Source of the DNA: Caulobacter segnis
GTDB lineage: Bacteria > Pseudomonadota > Alphaproteobacteria > Caulobacterales > Caulobacteraceae
Assembly: GCF_003243465.1 (NCBI RefSeq)
Contig: NZ_QFQZ01000022.1
Span: 1-62,183 of the forward strand
Direction of reading: 5' to 3'
Length of the DNA: 62,183 nt
Shown: positions 17,793 to 27,066 of the stretch, piece after piece
How the letters are laid out: each line of letters begins with the position of its first letter
Position numbering within the stretch: the stretch's first letter is position 1
The notes under the pieces: model-generated
The model's database searches: none
The model's input: only the letters and a program-made list of their open reading frames with translations
What the model was told of the DNA's origin: nothing
Translations under genes and position numbers: made by a program

Positions 17793-19079
17793 ATGACCTC
17801 ACCGCTCATGGCCCTCTGGCGCAGCTTACCGGCGCCGCTTCGCAGGAGCGCCCACCTGGCCAAGGGCGCGCCGAGGGCGGCGGTCATCGGGGCGCGCGAG
17901 TGGCTCGAAGCCTACGCCAAGGTTCGCGCCGAGCGCGCCCGCGAAGCCAGGACCCTCCGCCGCACACGCCGCCGCAATCTGCGCGCCGCCGGTCCCGTCA
18001 CGGTCGTCGGCTTCCACGGCGCCGTTCACGGCCTGGGCGAGGGCGCGCGGATGCTGACGCGAGGCCTCGCGGACGCAGGCCTGCCTGTTCGCGCCGTCGA
18101 TCTGTCGGCCTATGTCGGCATGCCCGTCAACCTGCCCGTCACGGCGCCGCCGCCAGGTCCCCGAGAGCGAGGCGTGCTGATCTCGCACATCAACCCGCCC
18201 GAGCTGCTGCGCTGGACGCGCGAGACGGAGGGACGGCTCCTGGCCGGGCGGCGGCACATCGGCTACTGGGCCTGGGAGCTTGAGGACGCGCCCGCCGACT
18301 GGGCGCCGGCGTTCGACCTGGTGGACGAGGTCTGGACGCCCTCGGCGTTCGCCGCCGACGCGCTGCGCAAGATCGCGCCGCCGCGGGTGAAGGTCACGCC
18401 CCTGCCCTACCCACTCTACCTCAATCCCAGGCCCGGCGCGGACCGCGCCCGTTTCGACCTTCCCGACGGGTTGATCGTGCTGATGGCCTTCGACCTGCGC
18501 TCGACCGCCCAGCGCAAGAACCCCTATGGCGCCCTGCGCGCTTTTCGGAAGGCCGCCAGCCAGGCCCATCGCAGCGCGCTGCTGGTCTGCAAGGTGGTCG
18601 GAGCGGACCTCTATCCCGAGACCTTCGCCGCCCTGGCCGCCGATGTCGCGGGCGATCAGAGCATCCGCCTGATGACCGAAAGCCTGTCAGCCGCGGACAT
18701 GGCCACCCTGACCGCCAGCTGCGACATCGTCCTGTCGCTGCACCGCTCCGAGGGCTACGGCCTGCTGCTGGCCGAGGCGATCTGGCTGGGCAAGCCGACC
18801 GTGGCGACCGGCTGGTCCGCGAACGCCGAGTTCATGGACCCCGCCTCCAGCCAGGCGGTCGACTACGCCCTGATCCCGGTCGAGGGCGACGGCGCGATCT
18901 ATCAGTCCGGACGCTGGGCCGCCGCCGACGAGGACGACGCGGCGCGCAAGCTAGCGCGGCTGATCGACGACGCCCCCTGGCGCGAGGAGCTGGCCGCGGC
19001 GACATCGCGCAACGGCCACCTGTCCTTCGACCGCGCGGCGTGGCTGGACAGCCTCCGCCGCCTGCTGCCGCTGCGGTGA
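17793..19079 (+). CDS. Glycosyltransferase, GT4 type
   Basis: A 428-aa cytosolic glycosyltransferase with a GT-B fold. The N-terminal domain has VTVVGFHGAVHGLGEGARM, and the middle has YWAWELEDAPADW and VWTPSAFAADAL, as in GT4 enzymes. The nucleotide-sugar domain carries the EGYGLLLAEAIWLGKPTVAT signature (E-x7-E). It converges on rsaF and sits at the edge of the S-layer/O-antigen cluster, so a role in assembling the S-layer-anchoring polysaccharide is inferred. The frame extends to a start at 17733/17736, but no clear ribosome-binding site distinguishes 17736, 17793 and 17808, so the start is uncertain. Confidence 0.85.
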   Translation: MTSPLMALWRSLPAPLRRSAHLAKGAPRAAVIGAREWLEAYAKVRAERAREARTLRRTRRRNLRAAGPVTVVGFHGAVHGLGEGARMLTRGLADAGLPVRAVDLSAYVGMPVNLPVTAPPPGPRERGVLISHINPPELLRWTRETEGRLLAGRRHIGYWAWELEDAPADWAPAFDLVDEVWTPSAFAADALRKIAPPRVKVTPLPYPLYLNPRPGADRARFDLPDGLIVLMAFDLRSTAQRKNPYGALRAFRKAASQAHRSALLVCKVVGADLYPETFAALAADVAGDQSIRLMTESLSAADMATLTASCDIVLSLHRSEGYGLLLAEAIWLGKPTVATGWSANAEFMDPASSQAVDYALIPVEGDGAIYQSGRWAAADEDDAARKLARLIDDAPWREELAAATSRNGHLSFDRAAWLDSLRRLLPLR

Positions 19080-19080
19080 G

Positions 19081-20688
19081 TTACTTCGGCGCAGTGGCCA
19101 GCGGCGCGTCGCTTTCGCTCAGGCTCGGCAGGTCGTTGATCGACGGCGGCGGCGCGACCTTGTCGGCCGCGACCGGCTTGACCGGCAGATCGGAAGACGG
19201 CGGCCGGATCGGCGTCGTGTCGCCGGCCTTGGGCTTCTTCGGCTCGAGCGGCAGGGCGATCTTGTCCATGGTCTGGACGATCAGGTCCGTCGGCAGCACG
19301 CCGCGATAGCGCACCTTGTTGAAATGGCGAGTCGGGTCGTAGGGCGCGACGCCCGGGGCCAGATTGCCGACCTCCAGCGTGCCGACCTGGGCCAGCAGCT
19401 GGACCCGGCCGACATATTCGTTGGCCCGCCCGCGGACGAAGTTGATCTGGGCGTTCTGCAACTCGGCCTGGGCGTTCAGCACCTCGATGGTGCTGCGCAG
19501 CGCCAGGCGCTCTTCCTCGCGCACGCCGTAGAAGGCGATCGTGTTCGCCTTCATCTCTTCTTCCTGGCTGACCAGCGACTTGCGCGCGGCGACCAGTTGG
19601 TCCCAGTACTGCGAGACGCCCAGCACCATGTTGCGGCGCGCGTCCTCGATCAGGAGCTGGTCGCGGTTATTCTCCTCGATCGACTGGCGCACCTGCGAGC
19701 TCAGCTGACCCGCCGAGAACAGAGGCTGCGTCAGGGTGATCGACGCATTGACCGTGTTCGAGCGGTTCGATTCCTTGGCGCTGTACGGGTAGTAGGGCGC
19801 GTTGCGGTAGTCCGCGCGCGCCGACACCGAGAACAGGCGCTGGGCCCGGGCTTCCGCGACCCCCAGGCGCGACGCCTTCTCGGTGTAGAGGGCCGCGTTC
19901 AGGCTCGGATTGGACTCTTCGGCCTGGTTGAAGGCGTCGTCCAGGTTGGCGGGCAGGCCGTCGATATCCGGCTCGGGCTCGAGCGTGGCGGGAAGGTGGC
20001 CGACGAGCGAGGCGTAGCTTGCGATCGTGACATTCAGCTGGGCTTCGGCGGTCGCCAGCTGGCTCTGGGCCGCCGCCAGCCGCGCCTTGGCCTGCTGGAC
20101 GTCGGTCAGGGTGACCTGCCGGACGCTGTAGCGATCCTCGGTGTCCTGCAATTGCTTGCGCAGGAAGGCCTCGCCGCCTTGGGCGATCCGCACGATCTCG
20201 CGGTCGCGGCGCACCGAGACGTAGGCGTTGGTCACGCGGACCAGCAGGTCCATCTCGATGCGGCGCAGGTTTTCACGCGACGCCTTGATCTGGGCCTCGA
20301 CGCCGGCGAGGCGGGCGGCGTAGCGGCCATTGGTGTAGAGCGCCTGGCTGACCGACAGCTCGTTCGATTGGCTGGTCGCCTCTTCCGTCGTCCGCCTGCG
20401 GACGGGGAAGGTGGAGGTGGTTTGCGGTCCGCGCGCGGAGCTATAGCCTTCGGACACCTGCGCCGTCGCCTGCAGGCCGTAGGCGGCGCGGGCCTGGGTG
20501 TAGTTCTCATCCAGGGCGCGCATGGCCGCGCGCTGCGCCTGGATGTTGGGGTTGCTCTGGTAGGCGGCGGTGATCGCGTCGGCCAGGGTCTCGGCGTGAG
20601 CGCGTTCGGCGCCGCCGGCCACGGCCATGGCGACGGCCATGGCGATCGCCGAGGTTCGAACGGACAGAAGTTTCGACAGCACTCGCAT
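19081..20688 (-). CDS. rsaF: RsaF, TolC-family outer-membrane channel of the S-layer secretion system
   Basis: A 535-aa outer-membrane efflux protein that forms the exit duct for RsaA. The signal peptide ends AERAHA. ETLADAITAAYQSNPNIQAQRAAMRALDE opens the first TolC repeat, with ALYTNGRYAARL at the beta-strand/helix junction; the second repeat starts near TLTQPLFSAGQLSSQVRQ. A Pro/Lys-rich tail of about 80 residues follows and is likely periplasmic. C. crescentus has two RsaF proteins; this copy is in the RsaFa position, next to the O-antigen glycosyltransferases. A GTG 15 bases further upstream is a possible alternative start. Confidence 0.93.
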   Translation of the reverse strand: MRVLSKLLSVRTSAIAMAVAMAVAGGAERAHAETLADAITAAYQSNPNIQAQRAAMRALDENYTQARAAYGLQATAQVSEGYSSARGPQTTSTFPVRRRTTEEATSQSNELSVSQALYTNGRYAARLAGVEAQIKASRENLRRIEMDLLVRVTNAYVSVRRDREIVRIAQGGEAFLRKQLQDTEDRYSVRQVTLTDVQQAKARLAAAQSQLATAEAQLNVTIASYASLVGHLPATLEPEPDIDGLPANLDDAFNQAEESNPSLNAALYTEKASRLGVAEARAQRLFSVSARADYRNAPYYPYSAKESNRSNTVNASITLTQPLFSAGQLSSQVRQSIEENNRDQLLIEDARRNMVLGVSQYWDQLVAARKSLVSQEEEMKANTIAFYGVREEERLALRSTIEVLNAQAELQNAQINFVRGRANEYVGRVQLLAQVGTLEVGNLAPGVAPYDPTRHFNKVRYRGVLPTDLIVQTMDKIALPLEPKKPKAGDTTPIRPPSSDLPVKPVAADKVAPPPSINDLPSLSESDAPLATAPK

Positions 20689-20744
20689 TTCCCAGACTTT
20701 CACGGCCGCGCCAGTGTGCGGCGGTTCAAACTAAAATTTGTGGC

Positions 20745-21782
20745 TTAATCAAGAAGACGACGCACTGTCGCCTCCCACGTGACATTCTTGTTCCGCCAGA
20801 GATCTCGCGCCGCCGCGCCCCGCGCCATGGCGAGGCTACGGTCCGAGGTCAGGCGCGCGAGCGCCTCGGCCAAGGCGGCGGGCGTCGGTTCGGAGACGGC
20901 GCCAGTGGCCTCGCTGACGATCTCGAGCAAGCCGCCGGAGTCGGTGACGGTCAGAACCGCCTTGCCCGCCGCGAAGGCCTCCATCGTGACATAGCCCACG
21001 CTGTCCTCGTCAAAGGGTAGATAGGCGCAGGCCAGGGCGTCATTGGCCCAGCGGGCGATGTCCTCGCGCGGATGGAAGCCGAAGCGCAAGGACACCCGGT
21101 CGTTCAGGTCCAGGTCCTCGACCAGCCTGCGCAGGCGATCGGCGTAGGCCTCGTTCTCCGGGGGGCCGGCGATCACCAGGCGCGGTCCGTTCGGCAGCAG
21201 GGCCAGGGCCTCGATCAGCAGGTGCTGGCGCTTGCCCGCGGCCACGCGCCCGCCGGCGAAGACGTAATCGCCATAGTCGCCGCCGGTGAACAGCTCGCCG
21301 TCGTTCAGCGGCGGATACAGCACCTCGGACGGCACGCCGTTGAACTTCATCAGACGGTTCTGGGTGACCGGTGAGTTGCAGTAGATTTTCCGGCACTCGG
21401 CGAAGCAGGCGTTGTCCGCCGCGCGGATCGCCGCCTTCACGCCCCTGCCCGTCTCGTCGAAATCCAGATGGCTCTGGCCGGCTTCGGACAGGTCGTAGGC
21501 CTGTCGGAACTGATGCAGCAGCCACAGCACCTTGTCCTGATGCGGGACCATGTAGGCGGGGAACTTCAGGCCGATGACACGATCCACGTTGGGCAGGCGC
21601 AGCCCGCGGGCGATCAGCATCTCCTCGATCAGCCGCTCGGCGGGCTCCCAGGTGAAGGGGATGCGGACCAGCTCCGACTGTACGCCGGGCGTCGCGTTGA
21701 GGCGCCGGACCAGATGGTCGGCCAGCTCCTCAGCGCCGCCGCGCTGGAACGGGGCGGCGTTGTTGACGACCAGAACCTTCAT
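20745..21782 (-). CDS. O-antigen glycosyltransferase, GT4 type (copy 1)
   Basis: A 345-aa GT-B glycosyltransferase: MKVLVVNNAAPFQRGGAEEL at the N-terminus, CNSPVTQNRLMKFNG for the acceptor-side linker, VFAGGRVAAGKRQHLLIEAL at the donor domain start, and VGYVTMEAFAAGKAVLTVTDSGG as the E-x7-E region. It is paralogous to the next gene upstream (same length; shared VLWxxHxxRxxYDL, LYPP and TDSGGxLE blocks). Its place between per and rsaF makes it a likely perosaminyl or related transferase building the S-LPS O-antigen on which RsaA assembles. Ten bases downstream of its paralogue's stop, in the same operon. Confidence 0.92.
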   Translation of the reverse strand: MKVLVVNNAAPFQRGGAEELADHLVRRLNATPGVQSELVRIPFTWEPAERLIEEMLIARGLRLPNVDRVIGLKFPAYMVPHQDKVLWLLHQFRQAYDLSEAGQSHLDFDETGRGVKAAIRAADNACFAECRKIYCNSPVTQNRLMKFNGVPSEVLYPPLNDGELFTGGDYGDYVFAGGRVAAGKRQHLLIEALALLPNGPRLVIAGPPENEAYADRLRRLVEDLDLNDRVSLRFGFHPREDIARWANDALACAYLPFDEDSVGYVTMEAFAAGKAVLTVTDSGGLLEIVSEATGAVSEPTPAALAEALARLTSDRSLAMARGAAARDLWRNKNVTWEATVRRLLD

Positions 21783-21792
21783 GCGCGCTTCC

Positions 21793-22830
21793 TCATGAGG
21801 TCAGGCGCTCCACGACCGTGCCCCAGTCGATCTTCATCTCGGTCAACCGATCCAAGGACGCCTCCCCCATCTTAGCGACCGCCTGGCGGTCGGCGTGCAG
21901 GCGGTCGAACTGCTCGGCCAGGTCGCGCGGATCGGGCGCGCTGATCAGGCCGTTGCGGCCGTGCTCGACCAGCTCCAGCACGCCGCCGGAGTCGGTGGTC
22001 GTCACGATGGCCTTGCGGGCGTGGGCGCCTTCAAGCGACGGATAGCCGTAGCTGTCCTCGTCCTTGGGCAGATAGGCGACGGCCAAGGCCGTTTTCAGCA
22101 TGTCCGCCTTCTCGTCCTCGCTGATCCAGCGGTCCTCGAGGATCACGCGATCCTGCACGCCCAGCTCCTGCGTCATCTTGATCAGCTGGCGGCCGTACTC
22201 CGGACTCGACGCCGTACCGGCCAGGCGCAGTTTCACCGGCGTCTTCACGTGCTGCATGGCCTCGATCATCAGGGCCTGGCGCTTGTGCGGCTCCAGGCGC
22301 GAGATGGCGACGATCTCGTCACCATAGCCTTCGTGCGTGAAGCGCTCGGGCTGGTAGATCGGCGGATACAGCGGCGTTGCGTCCAGGCCGTTGAACGCCT
22401 TCAGGCGGTCGGCCACGACCTGGGAATTGGTGAACACCGCGCGGCTCTCGGCGATGGCGCGGGTGTCGAGGGCGCGCAGGTTGTCTCGGATGGCGCGATG
22501 GTGCGCGTCGTCGGCCATGCCGCGATAGGGCGTGTCCCACAGGTCGTAGAAGGTGCGGATGTGATGGATGAACCACAGCACCTTGTTGGGGTGGTCCACC
22601 ACATAGGCCGGCGGCCGGAAGCAGATCACGCGGTCGCACCACTGGGTCAGGTCCATCAGCCGCCAGGCGGCGATCTGGTGCAGGATCTCGTTCGGGTCGT
22701 CGGTGAACGGCAGATAGAATCGTTCGACCTGATGGCCCGCCTCGACGAGCTTCTCCTCCAGCCACTCGACGATGAAGCGCGCCCCGCCGTTGATGAACGG
22801 CACGATCGAGGACAGCAGGACGATGCGCAT
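21793..22830 (-). CDS. O-antigen glycosyltransferase, GT4 type (copy 2)
   Basis: A 345-aa GT4 enzyme paralogous to the following gene. It shows MRIVLLSSIVPFINGGARF, a shared VLWFIHHIRTFYDLWDTPY block, FTNSQVVADRLKAFNG, and a donor domain with AISRLEPHKRQALMIEAM and DSYGYPSLEGAHARKAIVTT. It starts three bases after the per stop codon, so translation is probably coupled. The role inferred from context is transfer of (N-acetyl)perosamine or a neighbouring sugar in the O-antigen. Two equal-length tandem transferases suggest duplication followed by division of linkage specificity. Confidence 0.92.
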   Translation of the reverse strand: MRIVLLSSIVPFINGGARFIVEWLEEKLVEAGHQVERFYLPFTDDPNEILHQIAAWRLMDLTQWCDRVICFRPPAYVVDHPNKVLWFIHHIRTFYDLWDTPYRGMADDAHHRAIRDNLRALDTRAIAESRAVFTNSQVVADRLKAFNGLDATPLYPPIYQPERFTHEGYGDEIVAISRLEPHKRQALMIEAMQHVKTPVKLRLAGTASSPEYGRQLIKMTQELGVQDRVILEDRWISEDEKADMLKTALAVAYLPKDEDSYGYPSLEGAHARKAIVTTTDSGGVLELVEHGRNGLISAPDPRDLAEQFDRLHADRQAVAKMGEASLDRLTEMKIDWGTVVERLTS

Positions 22831-22833
22831 CGG

Positions 22834-23961
22834 CTAGACCAGCACCTGGTCGAGCGCGGCGACGACGCGGTCGATGTCGGCCTCGGTGAGGCCTGCGTGC
22901 GTGGGCAGGTTCAGGCCGTCGGCGCCGCAGGCCTCGGCCTGCTTGAGGTCGCCGGTCGCCAGATGCGCGTACGGCGGCATCACGTGCATCGGATGGAACA
23001 CCGGCCGGCTCTCGACGCCCAGGGCGTCCAGGTCCTTGATCACCTGGTCGCGCGAGGTCGACAGGCCCTCGCCCAGGCGCACCGTGTACATCCAGAACAC
23101 ATGGCGGCCGAAGCCCTCGACGTACGGCTTGATCACTCGATTGCCCAGGCGCGACAGCTTCTGCTCGTACCAGGCGACCACGCGCTCGCGGGCGGCCAGG
23201 TGATGCTCGACCCGCTCCAGCTGAGCCAGGCCGATCGCGGCCTGGATGTTGGTCATGCGGTAGTTGAAGCCGACGACCGGGAACCAGTAGCGGCGGTTCG
23301 GGTCCATGCCCTGGCTGCGATACAGCCGCATGGTCGCGGCCAGCGCGTCGTCGTTGGTGGTGATCATCCCGCCTTCGCCGGTGGTGATGATCTTGTTGCC
23401 GAAGAAGCTGAAGGTCGCGCAGTCGCCCAGCGAGCCGGACATCCTGCCCTTGTAGGTCGCGCCCACCGCCTCGGCGGCGTCCTCGATCACCATCAGGCCG
23501 TGTTTCTTGGCGATCGCCAGGATCGGCTCCATGTCGGCCACCTGGCCGTACAGGTGGACCGGCATGATGGCCTTGGTGCGCGGCGTGATCTTGGCTTCGA
23601 TCAGGGCGGGATCGATGTTGAAGGTGCGCGGATCGTTGTCGACCAGCACCACCGTCCCGCCGCAATAGGTCACGGCGTTGGCCGAGGCGATGTAGGTCAG
23701 GCTGGGAATGATCACCTCGTCGCCGGGGCCGATCCCCATGGCGACCAGCGCCAGGTGCAGCGCCGTCGTGCCGTTATTGCAGGCGATCGCGTGCTTGACC
23801 CCGCAGTATTCGGCAAAGGCCTTTTCGAAGTCGGTGATGAACCGGCCGGCCGACGAGATCCAGGTGGTGTCCAAACACTCCAGCACATAGTCGCGCTCAT
23901 TGCCGTCGAGGCTGGGCGCGGCGACGGAGATGCGAGGCAGGCTGTCGGTGACGGCGGTCAC
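22834..23961 (-). CDS. per: GDP-perosamine synthase (PLP aminotransferase)
   Basis: A 375-aa DegT/DnrJ/EryC1-family enzyme that converts GDP-4-keto-6-deoxymannose to GDP-perosamine with glutamate as amino donor. It shows GTTALHLALVAMGIGPGDEVI, the aspartate stretch MVIEDAAEAVGATYKG and the PLP-lysine motif FSFFGNKIITTGEGG, with EADIDRVVAALD at the C-terminus. It follows perB with a GTGA overlap (GTG start). Together with gmd and perB it makes the N-acetylperosamine precursor of the smooth LPS that anchors the S-layer in Caulobacter. Confidence 0.95.
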   Translation of the reverse strand: MTAVTDSLPRISVAAPSLDGNERDYVLECLDTTWISSAGRFITDFEKAFAEYCGVKHAIACNNGTTALHLALVAMGIGPGDEVIIPSLTYIASANAVTYCGGTVVLVDNDPRTFNIDPALIEAKITPRTKAIMPVHLYGQVADMEPILAIAKKHGLMVIEDAAEAVGATYKGRMSGSLGDCATFSFFGNKIITTGEGGMITTNDDALAATMRLYRSQGMDPNRRYWFPVVGFNYRMTNIQAAIGLAQLERVEHHLAARERVVAWYEQKLSRLGNRVIKPYVEGFGRHVFWMYTVRLGEGLSTSRDQVIKDLDALGVESRPVFHPMHVMPPYAHLATGDLKQAEACGADGLNLPTHAGLTEADIDRVVAALDQVLV

Positions 23962-24590
23962 GGCCGGTCTCCCCTGATCTTGGCTGGAACGCCCACCGCG
24001 AGCACGCCGGCGGGCAGGTTGCGGACGACGACCCCGCCGGCGCCGACGACGGTGTCGGCGCCGATGGTCACGCCGGGAATGACGCGCGCGCCCACGCCCA
24101 GGAAGGCTCGCTCGCCGACGCTGACGCCTCCGGCCAGGGCCGCGCCGGGCGCGACGTGAGCGGCCGCGCCCAGTCGGCAGTCGTGATCCACGACGGCGCC
24201 GGTGTTGATAATCGCGAGATCCGCGACCTGGTTGTCGGCGTTGATGACGGCGCCGGCCATCACCGCGACACCCTCCCCTAGTCGCGCGCTCGGCGACACG
24301 ACCGCCGACGGATGGACGGCGTTGACCAGGCTGAAGCCCGCGTCCCGAGCCTTGCGGCCCAGGGTCTCACGCAGGCGGTTGTCGCCCACGGCCACGAACA
24401 GCCGGGTGAGCCCCCGTTCGCGCAGCGCCGGCAGCGCCAGATCGTCCCCCACCACGGGAACACCCAGGATCGTCCGCGGCGTCGGATCGGCGTCGACGAT
24501 CGCGGCGACGGTCTCGCCCGCCGCCCGCAGGATCTCGATGACCACCTTGGCGTGGCCACCGCCGCCGATGATGACGACGCCGGCGTCCAT
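23958..24590 (-). CDS. perB: GDP-perosamine N-acetyltransferase
   Basis: A 210-aa left-handed beta-helix acetyltransferase. The N-terminal Rossmann-like sugar-binding domain has VVIIGGGGHAKVVIEIL and FVAVGDNRLRETLG. The hexapeptide-repeat helix follows, with HPSAVVSPSARLGEGVAVM and VVDHDCRLG, whose His is the expected catalytic base, and it ends VGVPAKIRGDRP. It acetylates the 4-amino group of GDP-perosamine with acetyl-CoA, as the C. crescentus enzyme does. Its ATG overlaps the gmd stop (ATGA) and its stop overlaps the per start (GTGA), giving a tightly coupled gmd-perB-per trio. Confidence 0.95.
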   Translation of the reverse strand: MDAGVVIIGGGGHAKVVIEILRAAGETVAAIVDADPTPRTILGVPVVGDDLALPALRERGLTRLFVAVGDNRLRETLGRKARDAGFSLVNAVHPSAVVSPSARLGEGVAVMAGAVINADNQVADLAIINTGAVVDHDCRLGAAAHVAPGAALAGGVSVGERAFLGVGARVIPGVTIGADTVVGAGGVVVRNLPAGVLAVGVPAKIRGDRP

Positions 24591-25567
24591 CAGTTCCTGG
24601 ACCGCCGCGCCATGTCGGCCTCGACCATCTCGGCGATCATCTCCTGCATGGTCGTCTTGGGCTCCCAGCCGAGCTTTTCCTTGGCCTTGGTCGGGTCGCC
24701 CAGCAGCAGGTCCACCTCGGCCGGCCGCAGGAAACGGGGATTGATCGTCACGTGGTCCAGGTAGTTGAGGCCCACGCTGGAGAAGGCCACCTCGCACATC
24801 TGGCGCACGGTCCAGGTCTTGCCGGTCGCGACCACGTAGTCGTCGGGCGTGTCCTCCTGCAGCATGAGCCACATTGCCTCGACATAGTCGCGGGCGTGGC
24901 CCCAGTCGCGCTTGGCTTCCAGGTTGCCCAGCTCGACCATCTTCATCTGGCCAAGCTTGATGGCCGCCACGGCGTCGGTGACCTTGCGGGTCACGAACTC
25001 GATGCCGCGCACCGGGCTCTCGTGGTTGAACAGGATGCCGCACGAGGCGTGCAGCCCGAAGCTCTCGCGATAGTTCACCGTCATCCAGTGCGCGTAGAGC
25101 TTGGCCACCGCATAGGGCGAGCGCGGATAGAAGGGCGTGGTCTCCGACTGGATCGGGTGCTGCACCAGCCCGTACATCTCCGACGACGACGCCTGGTAGA
25201 AGCGAGCCTGCGGACATTCCAGCCGCACGGCCTCCAGCATGTTCGTCGCGCCCAGGCCCGTCGCCGAGCCGGTCAGGTGGGGCTGGTCCCAGGAGGCGCC
25301 GACGAAGCTCTGGGCGGCCAGGTTGTAGACCTCGTCCGGCTGGATGCGGCGCATCAGGCGCGCCAGACCGCCCCCGTCCAGGAGATCGCCGAGCTCGAAG
25401 CGGATGTCGTCATAGACGCCCATCCACCGCAGGCGGTCGCCGATCACGTCGGCCGAGGCCGAGCGGCGCAGCATGCCGTGGACGGTGTAGCCCTTCTCCA
25501 GCAGAAGCTTGGCGAGGTAGGCGCCGTCCTGGCCGGTTACGCCCGTAATCAATGCCGTCTTGGCCAC
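24590..25567 (-). CDS. gmd: GDP-mannose 4,6-dehydratase
   Basis: A 325-aa short-chain dehydrogenase-type enzyme making GDP-4-keto-6-deoxymannose. It shows TGVTGQDGAYLAKLL (the NADP-binding TGxxGxxG), YNLAAQSFVGASW, SSSEMYG and the catalytic YPRSPYAVAK (Y-x3-K), plus GHARDYVEAMW, all typical of GMD. It is the first gene of the perosamine sub-operon. A GTG start is used (VAKTALITG). The 128-bp gap to rsaE contains an inverted repeat (25624-25667), so this group may have its own promoter while remaining on the same strand as rsaADE. Confidence 0.96.
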   Translation of the reverse strand: MAKTALITGVTGQDGAYLAKLLLEKGYTVHGMLRRSASADVIGDRLRWMGVYDDIRFELGDLLDGGGLARLMRRIQPDEVYNLAAQSFVGASWDQPHLTGSATGLGATNMLEAVRLECPQARFYQASSSEMYGLVQHPIQSETTPFYPRSPYAVAKLYAHWMTVNYRESFGLHASCGILFNHESPVRGIEFVTRKVTDAVAAIKLGQMKMVELGNLEAKRDWGHARDYVEAMWLMLQEDTPDDYVVATGKTWTVRQMCEVAFSSVGLNYLDHVTINPRFLRPAEVDLLLGDPTKAKEKLGWEPKTTMQEMIAEMVEADMARRSRN

Positions 25568-25623
25568 GCTGTCGTCGACTCCAGTAAGAAAGAAGGGTTC
25601 TGACTACACTATTGGAGGCGATT

Positions 25624-25667
25624 GGAAAGCGGCCTTGGTCGGAATTCCACCGCCGAAACCGCTTTCC
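25624..25667. repeat. Inverted repeat between rsaE and gmd
   Basis: GGAAAGCGG and CCGCTTTCC form perfect 9-bp arms separated by 26 bases that include the self-complementary GGAATTCC. On the minus strand no U-tract follows. It could be a transcript stem-loop separating rsaE from gmd or an operator for the gmd promoter. Confidence 0.5.
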
Positions 25668-25695
25668 GAAAAGCGTGGGAAATCAGAACCTTGAC

Positions 25696-27003
25696 CTATT
25701 CCTCGCGCATGGTCGTCCGCAGGGTGTCGCGGAGCGGCTGGAACAGGTACTGCAGGACCGTGCGCTCGCCCGTCGGCACGATCACCTGGGCCGGCATGCC
25801 GGCGGTGACCTTGGTGCGGAACTGCTTGGGCAGTTGCTTCACGTCGACGCGGACAATCCCCAGGAAGTAGGCGTTCTTGCCCTCCGGATCCACGAGGCGG
25901 TCCCGCGAGATCGATTCGATCTTGCCGTTCAGGACCGGGATCTCGCGCGAGTGGAAGGCGGGCAGGCGCACCTCGGTGACCATGCCGGCGTGGACGTTGT
26001 CGACGTCGGTGGGCGCGAAGTGGGCCTGGATCACGAAGGCTTCGTCGTCCGGCGCGACGTCGACCATCGGTTCGGCCGGACGCACCACGGCGCCTTCGGT
26101 GAAGAAGCGGAGGTTCTGCGCTGTGCCGTTGACCGGCGAGGTCACGTTGATCCGGCGCTGGGCGTCGGAGGCCACGACCTCCTTCTCGGTGACCTCGGCC
26201 AGCTTCACGCGCGTCTCGGTGATGCTCTGGCTGACTTCCTGGTAGAACTGCTGCCTGATCTGGCGGATCTTCAGCTGGGTTTCGGAGATCCCTTGCACGG
26301 CCTTGGCGCGGTCGGCGGTCAGCTTGCCGATCGCCCCCGACAGCGAAGCCTGTTCGCGTTCCAGCGCCAGCAGGCGGGGCCGCGGGACCAGGCCCTTGTC
26401 ATAGATCTTGCGAAGGTCGTTGAGCTCGTCCTGGATATAGCCCAGCTGGTCCTTCAGGCCCTGGGTCTGGCGGTCGATGCCGTCGATCTCGCTATTCCAT
26501 TGATCGCGCTGGGCGTTCATCAGGTCGATCTGCCCCTGGATCGTCTGGCGGCGCTCCAGGAACTGGGCCTGCTCGTCGGCGATCGCGCGGGCGACCATCG
26601 GGTCGGCGCGCTGGCTGGTCAGGTCGGCCGGAAAGCTGATGACCGGGCGCTGATCGCGCTCGGCCAGCAGCCGGGCTTCCATGGCCTTCAGGGCCACGTA
26701 CTGGTTCTTGGTGATGCCGGCGGCGGCGTTGGCCTGGGTCGGATCCAGCTCGAACAGGATCTGGCCGGCCTTCACCCTCTGGCCCTCGTGCACCAGGATC
26801 TTGCGGAGCATGCCGCCTTCCAGGTGCTGGATGGTCTTGCGATTGCCTTCGGCGGAGACCACGCCATTGGCGATCACGGCGGCGTCGAGCGGCGCGAACA
26901 TCGCCCACAGCAGTCCGGCGAACATCACGGCGATGATCGCATAGCCGGCGCGGGCCACGCCTTTGTAGTTGTCCGTCGGACGCTGGATCTTGGGGGGCTT
27001 CAT
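25696..27003 (-). CDS. rsaE: RsaE, membrane-fusion (HlyD-type) subunit of the S-layer type I secretion system
   Basis: A 435-aa adaptor bridging RsaD in the inner membrane to RsaF in the outer membrane. There is a short cytosolic N-terminus, one membrane helix (AGYAIIAVMFAGLLWAMF, ~19-36), a lipoyl-type half-motif (NRKTIQHLEGGMLRKILVHEGQRV), a long coiled coil (residues ~130-290), and the HlyD-family closing motif (VTAGMPAQVIVPTGERTVLQYL) with LFQPL near the end. Length and layout match PrtE/RsaE proteins. It lies 63 bases downstream of rsaD. Confidence 0.96.
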   Translation of the reverse strand: MKPPKIQRPTDNYKGVARAGYAIIAVMFAGLLWAMFAPLDAAVIANGVVSAEGNRKTIQHLEGGMLRKILVHEGQRVKAGQILFELDPTQANAAAGITKNQYVALKAMEARLLAERDQRPVISFPADLTSQRADPMVARAIADEQAQFLERRQTIQGQIDLMNAQRDQWNSEIDGIDRQTQGLKDQLGYIQDELNDLRKIYDKGLVPRPRLLALEREQASLSGAIGKLTADRAKAVQGISETQLKIRQIRQQFYQEVSQSITETRVKLAEVTEKEVVASDAQRRINVTSPVNGTAQNLRFFTEGAVVRPAEPMVDVAPDDEAFVIQAHFAPTDVDNVHAGMVTEVRLPAFHSREIPVLNGKIESISRDRLVDPEGKNAYFLGIVRVDVKQLPKQFRTKVTAGMPAQVIVPTGERTVLQYLFQPLRDTLRTTMREE

Positions 27004-27066
27004 CTTGTCTTCAGCCTGATTGGCGCGCGCAGGGCGGCCTTAGGAAACGGGGGCGAGCGGGACGGA

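Noticed and set aside
23958..25217. Long frame that would fuse part of the gmd region to PerB
   Set aside because: PerB starts at ATG 24590, overlapping the gmd stop. The N-terminal extension is gmd read out of frame.
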